DNA of 5,718 bases from an uncultured Oscillospiraceae bacterium (GCA_900758315.1 CAAERF010000396.1:1-5718); one strand, 5' to 3'; shown: positions 1 through 5,514, counted from the first letter of the stretch. Notes: a model not told the origin generated them from the letters alone. A program made the numbers and translations.

Positions 1-237
1 AAGCTGACCCGCATTCCTGATGAGGTCGAATACGACTTCAACGACCAGCCGCACAACTGCAAGCGGTACGTTGACGAGGATTTCAATGAATACGGCATCC
101 ATGAGGACGGCTTCATTGTTGCCATCCCCTGCGAAAAGGCTTGGGGGTTCAGTACCAAAGAGAAGTCCCGGATTGCCGCCATGATTGAAAAAGAACGCAT
201 GGAAGCCCGTCAGCGGCGCGGCTCCTATGAATGGTAA
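1..237 (+). CDS. Partial hypothetical protein, 3' end only
   Basis: An open frame enters from the left edge in frame 1 and runs 78 codons to a TAA at 235-237; the start lies outside the window. The visible part is hydrophilic and acidic in its first half, with IPDEVEYDFND and VDEDFNEYG, and ends in a basic helix-like stretch, KEKSRIAAMIEKERMEARQRR, followed by GSYEW. I see no membrane segment, signal peptide or catalytic motif, and I do not recognise the family. It is followed 11 bases later by another small plus-strand gene whose ribosome binding site overlaps its stop region, so the three left-hand genes probably form one transcript. Reading as a real gene rests on the long open frame, the codon use and the tight packing. 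The function is unknown. Confidence 0.75.
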   Translation, partial: KLTRIPDEVEYDFNDQPHNCKRYVDEDFNEYGIHEDGFIVAIPCEKAWGFSTKEKSRIAAMIEKERMEARQRRGSYEW

Positions 238-248
238 AGGAGTAGACC

Positions 249-530
249 ATGAAAATTACCGATATTCGCGCTTCCCTCAAGCGTCTGGCCGAAAGGCTGG
301 ACAACCAATGGGCATACGCCCAGACCTCCATCAAAGATGACATTGCCGTCGGTCAAGTCGAGTACAACGATGATGGGGAGCGGCTCCCGATTGAGCCGGA
401 AATCAGCTACTACGGCATGATTGCCGCATTTGAAACGCTCGGCGGTGAGTGGAAACGCAGCTCTGATGGCAAGCACTGGCTGATCTGGATGGGCGTGGCC
501 GCGATCGCACCGCAGGATAATGAGGTATAA
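249..530 (+). CDS. Small hypothetical protein (93 aa)
   Basis: The start ATG at 249 is preceded by AAAGGAG at 236-242, a good ribosome binding site, and the gene ends at TAA 528-530. The protein begins MKITDIRASLKRLAERLDNQWAYAQTS, probably an amphipathic helix, continues with an acidic middle (VEYNDDGERLPIEPE), and has an aromatic C-terminal part (GGEWKRSSDGKHWLIWMG). It has no transmembrane segment or signal peptide and I recognise no domain. It lies between two other short plus-strand genes with gaps of 11 and 3 bases, which suggests co-transcription and probably translational coupling to the next gene. Small soluble proteins of this sort are common accessory genes on clostridial prophages and conjugative elements. 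That context is inference, and no function can be assigned. Confidence 0.8.
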   Translation: MKITDIRASLKRLAERLDNQWAYAQTSIKDDIAVGQVEYNDDGERLPIEPEISYYGMIAAFETLGGEWKRSSDGKHWLIWMGVAAIAPQDNEV

Positions 531-533
531 GCA

Positions 534-782
534 ATGTGGAAGCAAGGATATATAACCATTGATGGGCACACGTTCCGCTGGGAAGCAAAAGTTTATGAGC
601 AAGGAAGCGTTTTCGGCATTGACAACGGCCGAATTTCAAAGCTCTGGCTTGCCGAGTATGTTGGCGATCCGACTTCCAGCATGTGCAAGGAAGCTGCCTG
701 CTATGAACGCGGCTGGGAACACCGGCCCGACACCCCGCAGGCTCAAGCCGCCGTGAAACAGCTCATTGAAAAATACAATTAA
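534..782 (+). CDS. Small hypothetical protein (82 aa), DUF7678-like
   Basis: The ATG at 534 lies 3 bases after the preceding stop, and the TAA is at 780-782, directly before a strong terminator, so this is the last gene of the plus-strand unit. The sequence has a beta-rich opening (GYITIDGHTFRWEAKVYEQGS), the segment FGIDNGRISKLWL near residues 28-40, a short Cys pair (CKEAACYERGW) and a helical end (AQAAVKQLIEKYN). The pattern of a short strand, a YG/FGI..GRISKL core, a YERGW-like motif and a helical tail resembles a small family often carried by clostridial mobile elements. I recall it as DUF7678, from memory and unverified. No biochemical role is known to me. There is no separate strong ribosome binding site; translation is probably coupled to the gene before it. 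Confidence 0.8.
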   Translation: MWKQGYITIDGHTFRWEAKVYEQGSVFGIDNGRISKLWLAEYVGDPTSSMCKEAACYERGWEHRPDTPQAQAAVKQLIEKYN

Positions 783-786
783 ACAA

Positions 787-831
787 AAAATCCCCCTGCG
801 TTGACTTCATCGGCCAGCGCAGGGGGATTTT
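787..831. terminator. Bidirectional intrinsic terminator
   Basis: A perfect 14-bp inverted repeat pairs 787-800 with 818-831 (AAAATCCCCCTGCG / CGCAGGGGGATTTT) around a 17-base loop. The stem core is GC-rich and ends in a T run in both orientations, so it can stop both the plus-strand genes ending at 782 and the minus-strand lysis genes ending at 955. Its place between convergent units fits exactly. The 123 bases from 832 to 954 beyond it hold no convincing gene; the only structure seen there is a weak 6-bp AAAAGC/GCTTTT hairpin at 903-918. Confidence 0.93.
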
Positions 832-954
832 GTATGCCGCAGGGGCGGCGAAATGTAAAAATCAAGAGTGGAACATCTTTTTCAAGATATGCCGCTCTCT
901 ACAAAAGCCATAGCTTTTCAAGTGGTTCTATTTTAGCTGGCGTTTATGTATCCG

Positions 955-1275
955 TCAAGCCTTTTTGGTACTCAGCGCCGCAGTCATAGCGTCAAAAGCG
1001 CGCTCAATGACCGCATCCAGCACTTCATCCGTGATTGCCCACTGGATGATGGCCGGGCATTTGGCGCGGAGGGCGGCGAAGACCTGCTTTTTCTTCTTCG
1101 CCCCCTGCCCCGAACCCATAATGGACTTTTCAGCCCGGTTCACCAGATCCAGCGCCAGATTCTTAACAGTAGCCTTGTAGCCCAGCCGGATACCGCCGAC
1201 TGCCAGCGAAACAAAACCCGCCGCCATCAGAATGACAGCGACAGGCACGGGAATAAAACTCAGAATAGCTTCCAT
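955..1275 (-). CDS. Phage holin, LLH-like (106 aa)
   Basis: This is a small membrane protein expected to form or trigger lesions in the cytoplasmic membrane so that the neighbouring endolysin reaches the wall. Residues about 9-30 form one hydrophobic segment (PVPVAVILMAAGFVSLAVGGI). A charged cytoplasmic part follows, with the basic run GAKKKK at about 58-63 and an amphipathic C-terminal helix pair (VFAALRAKC..., DEVLDAVIERAFDAMTAAL). One N-terminal membrane segment, a basic linker and a helical tail match the LLH holin family of Firmicutes phages. The start ATG at 1273-1275 has AGGAGG eight bases upstream. It follows the endolysin gene by 17 bases and is the last gene of the minus-strand unit, ending at TGA 955-957. 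The family call is by pattern, but the lysis role is well supported by context. Confidence 0.85.
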   Translation of the reverse strand: MEAILSFIPVPVAVILMAAGFVSLAVGGIRLGYKATVKNLALDLVNRAEKSIMGSGQGAKKKKQVFAALRAKCPAIIQWAITDEVLDAVIERAFDAMTAALSTKKA

Positions 1276-1292
1276 GATGGTTTCCTCCTATG

Positions 1293-1949
1293 TCACAGAT
1301 ACTTGTTGGCCCCAGAAATTGCCCGCCAACTGGCAGGGCCGCAGATGCCATCCACGGCCAGCTTGTGCTTCTCCTGCGCTTTCAGCAGGGCGTTTTCGGT
1401 TTTTTCTCCAAAAATGCCGTCCGGGGTCAGCCCCAGCAACCGCTGGAGCATCTTTGTAGCCGCTCTGTTTGCATCCCCGGTACAGCCCCGGCGGATGGTC
1501 GGCAAAATGAATTTCAGGTAGGTGGTGCTGGGGTACTGGCCCGGCGTGGTGCAGAGCCACGTTGCTTTCGTGCCACGGGTGTCGGCGTGGACAAATGCTC
1601 CACGGCTGTGCCAGTAGATGCCGATGCCGCCGAACCCCACGGCCTGTGCAAGGATGCCCAAGGCCACCGGGTTGATGCTGCGGTTTGCCGTCCGCCAGTC
1701 CGCCGCCATGCCGTAACGGTGCTTACTGCCTGAGCTGCCTTTAACCGCCGCATTATGCGGAATGCAGCGGTAGCCGCTGGTGATCTTGAGCGGAACGCCC
1801 AGTACATCCCGGATGCGCTGCAGCTTGTCCACCAGCTCTGTGTCGATCATCTGGGCGGTGCACTTACCGCACTGGCACTCGAACTCGTCGCGGGTGAAAT
1901 TTTTACTCAGCGCGGTGGTGTCACCGCGCTGATAGGTTACGACGCTCAT
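1293..1949 (-). CDS. Endolysin: M15 peptidase plus peptidoglycan-binding domain
   Basis: This 218-aa phage endolysin should cleave peptide cross-links of host peptidoglycan as a zinc peptidase of the M15 D-Ala-D-Ala carboxypeptidase type. The catalytic domain covers about residues 15-130. The signature SGYRC..HN is at 58-66, and the expected zinc ligands are H77 and D84 (HRYGMAAD) and H121 (FVHAD). A GFGGIGIY stretch precedes the last ligand, as in Peptidase_M15_3 members. Residues about 160-212 are a peptidoglycan-binding repeat (ATKMLQRLLG, DGIFGEKTENALLKAQ, VDGICGPASWRA). There is no signal peptide, so export depends on the holin downstream. I chose the ATG at 1947-1949 because AGGGG lies eight bases upstream; a GTG at 1967 in the same frame lacks a site and overlaps the previous gene's stop. 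The N-terminal ECQCGKC at 24-30 is a Cys cluster typical of this group. Confidence 0.95.
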   Translation of the reverse strand: MSVVTYQRGDTTALSKNFTRDEFECQCGKCTAQMIDTELVDKLQRIRDVLGVPLKITSGYRCIPHNAAVKGSSGSKHRYGMAADWRTANRSINPVALGILAQAVGFGGIGIYWHSRGAFVHADTRGTKATWLCTTPGQYPSTTYLKFILPTIRRGCTGDANRAATKMLQRLLGLTPDGIFGEKTENALLKAQEKHKLAVDGICGPASWRAISGANKYL

Positions 1950-1963
1950 AAAATCAGCCCCTT

Positions 1964-2407
1964 TCACAGAAAATCATGACTTTCCAAAAGCTCATCGTAA
2001 ACGCGGTTGATATTATCGATGGCATGGACGCACTTTCCATTCGGAAAATTTTTGTGCGTCTGGCAGTACGTTTCATAGTCATGGACGGTATCAAGCATTT
2101 CATCGAAGTGCTCTTTCGTATGCCGCCGGTCGTGGAGCAGCTCATCATTGAACCGCAGGATCTGCGTTCTCCAAAGGCTGGCAGTCTGGGCATCGTCCTT
2201 GGCGATGTGCTCATCAAGCCTTTCCCGCGTCTCGGTCTGGCACTGCTGCATCGTATCAAGCCGGGCCATCACATCAGCATTCAGGGCGTGTCCGATGATT
2301 TTCGCAAGCCTGCTCCACGGATTGATCTTGATGGGCGAAACCTCAATGAGCGAGAGCAGCACCAAAACCATCCCGCCACCGCTCCAGAACAATTCTTTCA
2401 GATTCAC
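1964..2407 (-). CDS. Phage one-pass membrane protein before endolysin (147 aa)
   Basis: The start is a GTG at 2405-2407 with GAGGGGG seven bases upstream; the stop is TGA at 1964-1966. Residues about 8-27 (SGGGMVLVLLSLIEVSPIKI) form a single hydrophobic segment, followed by NPWSRLAKIIGHALN and a long, highly charged helical region. That region includes a probable coiled coil (MARLDTMQQCQTETRERLDEHIAKDD) and the segment ILRFNDELLHDRRHTKEHFDEMLDTVHDYETYC. The combination of SPIKINPWS, ILRF.DE, H.KEHFD and DYE.YC is familiar from a widespread family in Firmicutes prophages, always beside lysis genes; I know no proven function. A holin-like or lysis-accessory role is an inference from the membrane segment and the position just before the endolysin. 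The predicted topology leaves a large C-terminal domain on one membrane side. Confidence 0.85.
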   Translation of the reverse strand: MNLKELFWSGGGMVLVLLSLIEVSPIKINPWSRLAKIIGHALNADVMARLDTMQQCQTETRERLDEHIAKDDAQTASLWRTQILRFNDELLHDRRHTKEHFDEMLDTVHDYETYCQTHKNFPNGKCVHAIDNINRVYDELLESHDFL

Positions 2408-2419
2408 AAGCCATCCCCC

Positions 2420-2818
2420 TCACTGAACCAGCGCGGCGATTGCCTGCAAATCAAAAATCGGAGCATCAAAAAACGCTCTCGCCCACAGCCAGTAGTCTTC
2501 GGACTCCGGGCGGCGGTACTTTTGGCAGAGTGCCGATGCCCAAACCCGGTTCCAGCGGGTCTGATAGTCCGCATCCCGACGCTCAAGGCTCCGCTGGATG
2601 TTTCCTACCAGATCCCCGCGCAGGGTGCCGTTACCGTCATCATCCTGAACAAAGCAGTCCATGCCGTTCTGGCTCCCCACAGCACACACACGCTGGTTTT
2701 TGTGCATAAGAAAACCGTCCTGACAGGTCAGGGCGGTTCCATAAGGAATATTCACTTTTCCATCTATGCCGTCGAAGCGCGCCCGGCGGCGGGCGATAAA
2801 GCGTTCATGCTCCACCAT
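2420..2818 (-). CDS. Hypothetical phage protein (132 aa)
   Basis: The start ATG at 2816-2818 comes three bases after the stop of the 57-aa gene, and the stop TGA at 2420-2422 sits 12 bases before the next GTG start, so the gene is packed into the phage unit. The ribosome binding site is weak (AGCAGG), which suggests translational coupling. The protein starts with a basic segment (FIARRRARFDGIDGKVNIPYG), has a central portion with QDGFLMHKNQRVCAVGSQN, an acidic patch QDDDGNG, and an aromatic/helical C-terminal half (TRWNRVWASALCQKYRRPESEDYWLWARAFFDAP). No transmembrane segment or known catalytic motif is visible, and I do not recognise a named domain. Its place between tail-end and lysis genes suggests a structural or assembly-related role, but this is only context. 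Confidence 0.85.
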   Translation of the reverse strand: MVEHERFIARRRARFDGIDGKVNIPYGTALTCQDGFLMHKNQRVCAVGSQNGMDCFVQDDDGNGTLRGDLVGNIQRSLERRDADYQTRWNRVWASALCQKYRRPESEDYWLWARAFFDAPIFDLQAIAALVQ

Positions 2819-2821
2819 GGG

Positions 2822-2995
2822 TTAGACCTGCTCTTTCTTCTCGGCGAGCATACCGGTCAGCTCGGCGTAGTGCTCATCGGTCAGTTTGCCGGCGGCGTAG
2901 AAAATATCGATCTTCTCCGCCAGACCATCGGTACTGCCGCGCTCGATCATGCGCTTGCAGGTGCGATACAGAACCATTTCCGTTGCTTTGCTCAT
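2822..2995 (-). CDS. Small phage protein, XkdX-like (57 aa)
   Basis: This gene is easily missed because it is short. The ATG at 2993-2995 has a perfect AGGAGG eight bases upstream (3004-3009), and the frame ends at TAA 2822-2824. The protein starts MSKATEMVLYRTCKRMIERG and ends KLTDEHYAELTGMLAEKKEQV. The C-terminal half, with DIFYAAGKLTDEHYAELTG, resembles the XkdX type of very short phage proteins found between tail and lysis genes, where the G.LT.E.YAELTG pattern is typical. It is helical and soluble with no membrane segment. The 15-base spacing to the gene before it and the 3-base gap to the gene after it place it in the same transcript. The XkdX comparison is by motif memory; the function is not known. 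Confidence 0.85.
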   Translation of the reverse strand: MSKATEMVLYRTCKRMIERGSTDGLAEKIDIFYAAGKLTDEHYAELTGMLAEKKEQV

Positions 2996-3010
2996 TGCCT
3001 TTTCCTCCTA

Positions 3011-3346
3011 TCAGGTATTCTCAGTGTCATCCGTATCGGAGACATTCAACTCCAGAAGGGTCAGGCGATAAGCCTGATCCACGTTCATCTCGTCGGCATC
3101 CTCGATGGCAGCTTTCGCCTCCATAATCCAGCCACCAATGTCGGTCGGCTCCAGAATGACGCTCTCTGCATCATCCAGAGGCTTCCGACCAAACAGGTGG
3201 TACGGAGTGCCGGCATAAGAAATGCCCGAAGCATCAGGCTCCGGGCAGAGGATATAACAGCCGTTGTCGGCTTTTTTGATGTAGGTCACGTCCTCGGTCA
3301 AGGCAAGGACGGTGCCATCACTGGCTTTGATGATTTTGTTGAACAA
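3011..3346 (-). CDS. Hypothetical phage tail-region protein with TTG start (111 aa)
   Basis: The start is a TTG at 3344-3346, supported by GGAGG at 3356-3360, nine bases upstream; no ATG or GTG in this frame is better placed. The stop is TGA at 3011-3013. The 111-aa protein has a beta-rich first half (FNKIIKASDGTVLALTEDVTYIKKADNGCYILCPE), the segment GISYAGTPYHLFGRKPLDDAESVILEPTDIGG, and a helical acidic tail. The AGTPYHLFG...L.DAE.V...E.D.GG pattern recalls a common small protein of clostridial prophages found after tail fibre genes; I know no assigned function. The first 49 bases overlap the 3' end of the reverse transcriptase gene in another frame. That suggests translational coupling and implies that the DGR cassette was joined in front of an existing phage gene. 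Confidence 0.85.
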   Translation of the reverse strand: MFNKIIKASDGTVLALTEDVTYIKKADNGCYILCPEPDASGISYAGTPYHLFGRKPLDDAESVILEPTDIGGWIMEAKAAIEDADEMNVDQAYRLTLLELNVSDTDDTENT

Positions 3347-4479
3347 GGCACTCTACCTCCAAAAATTGCATAGCAAAGCCGCCGCAGGCGCAGCAGCCGC
3401 CCATGGTCATCAAAATTTTTATAGTAGGCTTCTTGGCAGTTCATATACTGCGCTACCTCCTGCAGGGTACGTTTCCCGGCCAGCCATTCACGGTGGAACA
3501 GCTTCAGTTTCCTCCGTGCGCGTATCACGCCGTCACGGCTACCATTGACTTTGATTTTCCCGGTCTCGGTCAAGGTAAAACGAGCCTTGCACCAGCGGAA
3601 AGGCTTTGTCAGAGGGATAATCTTGCATTTCTTCTTGTTGACCGGGATGCCGCGGATTTCAAACTGGCGCACGATAGCACGGCCCAGCTTTTTCAGATCT
3701 TCGATATCCGGGAGAATGATGCAGTAATCATCCATGTAGTGTCCGGCGCTATGCGTGGACATCTGGCATTTGATCCAGTTGTCCACAGCACTGGGCATTG
3801 CCGCCATTTCTTGTTGGCTCGGCTCAACGCCCAGCGGCATCCCACGGCCCGGAAATTCGCCGGGAGCAGTATCAATAATGGTATCTGCTATCCGCCGAAA
3901 ATCAGGGTTCAGGATATACCGCTGGTGCCGCTGATAGATGATAGAATGGGGTGCATAAGGAAAGAACTTCTTCAGGTCGAGCAGCAACACCCCGCCCGCA
4001 CGGCCATACTTGCGGTAATGCCGTGCCAGCTGCTGTTTGATGCGCTTGATCTGCCAGTGCAGTCCCTTACCAATCCGGCTTGCACCGTTGTCATAGATCA
4101 TGCTGGGGTCGTAAAGCGGCTCCAACACTTCCTTGCTGATGACCTTGTGGATTTGTCGGTCTGTAATATGAGGAGCGTCAATCCCACGAATCTTGCCGCG
4201 TTCGCAGACCGTGAAATGAACGTATTTCTTAGGCCGCCACCTTTTTGCCAAAATAAGCCGCCGCTGCTTCGCTGTGTTGGAAAACAGATGCCGCTCAAAG
4301 TTCTGCGTGCTCTGCTTCCAGCGTACACCGTTGCAGCATTTCCGGCCGTATTTGAACATCGTGTGGTAGCTGAATACTTCTCCCAACGAACCGAGGGCGG
4401 CACAACGGGCTTCCTGTCTGGCTCGGCGTGCTGCCCGGCGGCGCTGGTATCGTGCTTCATGGCGCTCCTGACTTGTCAT
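3298..4479 (-). CDS. DGR reverse transcriptase (393 aa)
   Basis: This RNA-dependent DNA polymerase should copy the template repeat RNA into adenine-mutagenised cDNA. Numbering from the ATG at 4477-4479, motif A is LLLDLKKFFP (165-174, catalytic D168) and motif C is YMDD (248-251, catalytic D250 and D251). Motif B, GMPLGVEPSQQ (213-223), has the SQ typical of DGR and related bacterial RTs. NKKKCKI (281-287) fits motif D, and SRIGKGLHWQIKRI (134-147) fits the earlier fingers region. The C-terminal thumb-like part contains LKLFHREWLAGKRTLQEVAQYMN. The first 25 residues are strikingly Arg-rich. I chose the 4479 start for its GAGGAG site; 4518 has none. There is no maturase or HNH domain, which argues against a group II intron. 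The adjacent AAC-rich repeat and Avd-like gene make DGR the firm reading. Confidence 0.95.
   Translation of the reverse strand: MTSQERHEARYQRRRAARRARQEARCAALGSLGEVFSYHTMFKYGRKCCNGVRWKQSTQNFERHLFSNTAKQRRLILAKRWRPKKYVHFTVCERGKIRGIDAPHITDRQIHKVISKEVLEPLYDPSMIYDNGASRIGKGLHWQIKRIKQQLARHYRKYGRAGGVLLLDLKKFFPYAPHSIIYQRHQRYILNPDFRRIADTIIDTAPGEFPGRGMPLGVEPSQQEMAAMPSAVDNWIKCQMSTHSAGHYMDDYCIILPDIEDLKKLGRAIVRQFEIRGIPVNKKKCKIIPLTKPFRWCKARFTLTETGKIKVNGSRDGVIRARRKLKLFHREWLAGKRTLQEVAQYMNCQEAYYKNFDDHGRLLRLRRLCYAIFGGRVPCSTKSSKPVMAPSLP
3356..3360 (-). promoter_or_regulatory. Ribosome binding site deciding a TTG start
   Basis: GGAGG, read on the minus strand, lies nine bases before the TTG at 3346 and inside the reverse transcriptase coding region. 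It supports the unusual TTG initiation of the 111-aa gene and the 49-base gene overlap. Confidence 0.75.
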
Positions 4480-4490
4480 AAAAGTATTCG

Positions 4491-4496
4491 CTCCTC
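4491..4496 (-). promoter_or_regulatory. Ribosome binding site of the reverse transcriptase
   Basis: GAGGAG lies 11 bases before the ATG at 4479. It decides the start: the alternative ATG at 4518 lies upstream of this site and has no Shine-Dalgarno sequence. The site sits about 30 bases beyond the foot of the large spacer stem ending at 4527, so the fold leaves it free. Confidence 0.75.
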
Positions 4497-4526
4497 GTAC
4501 AGATGAATTGTAGGGCATCGTCTAAT

Positions 4527-4642
4527 CTGCTTTATGCCGGCACATGAAACGCGGTAAGATGCATCCCGCGCCATGCAAGAAGCGTCCGTGTCGGCATATC
4601 GAAAAGCAGTTTTAGAGGTTTGACCCTCAGGGAAGTACCTCT
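4527..4642 (-). ncRNA. Structured spacer of the DGR template RNA
   Basis: Between the template repeat and the RT gene the transcript can fold strongly. A long stem pairs CTGCTTT-ATGCCG (4609-4603 and 4597-4592, interrupted by a 5-base bulge at 4598-4602) with CGGCATAAAGCAG (4539-4527): 13 pairs. After one mismatch it can extend by three more pairs (4588-4590 with 4541-4543). Its loop holds a second hairpin, TGCAT/ATGCA (4560-4564 with 4573-4577). Next to the template there is a nested hairpin, AGAGGT/ACCTCT (4614-4619 with 4637-4642), enclosing CCC/GGG (4624-4626 with 4630-4632). In the studied Bordetella phage DGR, the RNA downstream of the template repeat is needed for cDNA priming. This stretch is the positional equivalent. 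Calling it functional RNA is inference. Confidence 0.65.
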
Positions 4643-4662
4643 CCTTTTGCTATGGTCGTCTT

Positions 4663-4685
4663 TCACCTATGGCTACTCCATGTGA
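4663..4685 (-). other. Small bulged hairpin at the 3' edge of the template repeat
   Basis: TCAC (4663-4666) pairs with GTGA (4682-4685) and ATGG (4669-4672) with CCAT (4678-4681), around a CTACT loop with a two-base bulge. It begins about 13 bases past the likely template end (near 4698) on the transcript and precedes the larger spacer fold. It could mark the template boundary or help to prime reverse transcription; this is inferred from position only. Confidence 0.4.
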
Positions 4686-4697
4686 CCAAGCATTGCA

Positions 4698-4823
4698 AAA
4701 TCCGGGCACAACACCATACGCATTGTTAGCGTTGTTATAGTCCAACGACCCCGACGCCGAAACCGCGCAGAAGTAGTTGTTGTTGTTGATGTTGTTGTAG
4801 TTCGGCGACCGCAGCCACCAGAC
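4698..4823 (-). repeat. DGR template repeat (TR)
   Basis: This is the non-coding template whose adenines are randomised during retrohoming. Read on the minus strand in the frame of the target, it would give V-WWLRSP-NYNNINNNNYFC-AVSASGSL-DYNNANNAYG-VVPGF, the end of a C-type-lectin-like (formylglycine-enzyme-type) variable domain. It has ten AAC codons and one AAT. Bases 4774-4802 hold 17 adenines in 29 positions on the minus strand and 4723-4741 hold ten in 19. By contrast 4742-4773 and 4803-4837 have none. It lies between the Avd-like gene and the RT, the usual place. The reading frame around it has only a GTG start without a ribosome binding site, so it is not treated as a gene. Exact ends cannot be set without the variable repeat, which is not in the window. 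Confidence 0.93.
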
Positions 4824-4863
4824 CGCCGCCGCAAGAATTGACAGAGATACACCCACTTAAAAA

Positions 4864-5322
4864 TCAGGCTTTCCGATTGACCGTTCCGATCATGCCTTGC
4901 AGCAGGTCGTTTTCCTTGTCAATCAGCTCACCCAACTTTTGAGCCATTTTGTCCAGTCTTTCAGTTGCTTTCTTCGCATCGACACTTTTCCCTGAGGGAG
5001 TTGTGAAACATCCCTGCGGGTTCTGGGTCATGATGAGATAGCAGTGAGTCAACCGAACATCCAGCGCCATCAGGGATGCCCGCGCTTCCAGAAGATGTGC
5101 TTTACGAAGCTGGCGCCGCTGATCGTCGGAGGGATAGATGCTGTTTGCCTTTTCGGCATGGTCTATCACCTCACCCGCCAGCTTTGCAACCGGTTCTGCA
5201 ATCAATCTGGAATACCTTGCGGAAATGCGGGTCAGGAAGTTTATCGTTTCAATGTAAATCGCATTGGCGACATTCACATACTCCGCCTTGCTTTCTGTGC
5301 GCTTGGATTTCAAAACTGACAT
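4864..5322 (-). CDS. avd: DGR accessory protein Avd-like, four-helix bundle (152 aa)
   Basis: Avd is the DGR accessory variability determinant: a small helical bundle protein that in the Bordetella phage forms a basic pentamer, binds the RT and the template RNA, and is required for cDNA synthesis. This 152-aa product is predicted to be almost wholly helical. Helix 1 is about 14-40 (YVNVANAIYIETINFLTRISARYS), helix 2 about 42-62 (LIAEPVAKLAGEVIDHAEKAN), helix 3 about 67-98 (RRQLRKAHLLEARASLMALDVRLTHCYLIM) and helix 4 about 114-145 (AKKATERLDKMAQKLGELIDKENDL). The loop before helix 4 (QNPQGCFTTPSGKS) is longer than in short Avd proteins. The ATG at 5320-5322 follows the upstream stop by six bases and has AAGGAG eleven bases upstream, within the end of the preceding gene. 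Its place directly before the template repeat supports the call strongly. Confidence 0.88.
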   Translation of the reverse strand: MSVLKSKRTESKAEYVNVANAIYIETINFLTRISARYSRLIAEPVAKLAGEVIDHAEKANSIYPSDDQRRQLRKAHLLEARASLMALDVRLTHCYLIMTQNPQGCFTTPSGKSVDAKKATERLDKMAQKLGELIDKENDLLQGMIGTVNRKA

Positions 5323-5328
5323 GATACT

Positions 5329-5514
5329 TTAGTCTCCTTCGGGGTCATCGAGGTCGATTTCCCCTTGCTCTCGCTCAACTTCTTCCAAATGCTTGAGCAG
5401 CACATACTCTATGTAGTTCGTGATGGACCGATGTTCTTTTGTTGCTAGAACGCCGATCTTGTCAAAAACTTCATCGGACAGGCGCAGTGTAAAGACGCGC
5501 TTGTTAGTTGCCAT
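5329..5514 (-). CDS. Ribbon-helix-helix (Arc/MetJ-type) regulator (61 aa)
   Basis: This is a probable DNA-binding repressor that acts as a dimer, each pair inserting a two-stranded beta ribbon in the major groove. Residues 4-12 (NKRVFTLRL) are the ribbon strand, SDEVFDKIGVLATKEH (13-28) is helix A, RSITNYIEYVLLKHLEEVEREQ (29-50) is helix B, and an acidic tail DLDDPEGD ends the protein. The length is normal for a stand-alone member. The ATG at 5512-5514 has AGGAGG six bases upstream. The frame stays open further upstream to 5688, but that extension has no better start and crosses a terminator. It is six bases before avd and so heads the Avd-template-RT unit. A perfect inverted repeat covers its start, which suggests autoregulation. 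Its target in the DGR context is not known. Confidence 0.88.
   Translation of the reverse strand: MATNKRVFTLRLSDEVFDKIGVLATKEHRSITNYIEYVLLKHLEEVEREQGEIDLDDPEGD

Noticed and set aside
903..918. Hairpin AAAAGC-CATA-GCTTTT as a holin-side terminator
   Set aside because: The stem is only 6 bp and AT-rich, and the much stronger bidirectional terminator at 787-831 already serves this unit.
1976..3373. 465-codon open frame on the plus strand
   Set aside because: It is antisense to five tightly packed minus-strand genes with good ribosome binding sites and recognisable domains. The translation has no coherent motif, so it is a codon-bias shadow.
3298..4479. Group II intron or retron as the source of the RT
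   Set aside because: No maturase/HNH domain or intron domain V-like structure was seen, and no retron msr-msd arrangement. The SQ motif, Avd-like neighbour and AAC-rich repeat point to a DGR.
3403..4506. 367-codon open frame on the plus strand
   Set aside because: It mirrors the reverse transcriptase gene, whose catalytic motifs are clear on the minus strand. Shadow frame.
4480..4518. Earlier ATG start for the reverse transcriptase at 4518
   Set aside because: No ribosome binding site precedes it, while GAGGAG stands before the ATG at 4479.
4650..4856. 68-aa minus-strand reading frame through the template repeat (GTG start)
   Set aside because: The translation resembles a variable protein end only because it is the template. 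There is no ribosome binding site, a stop lies directly before the GTG, and most of a lectin domain is missing.
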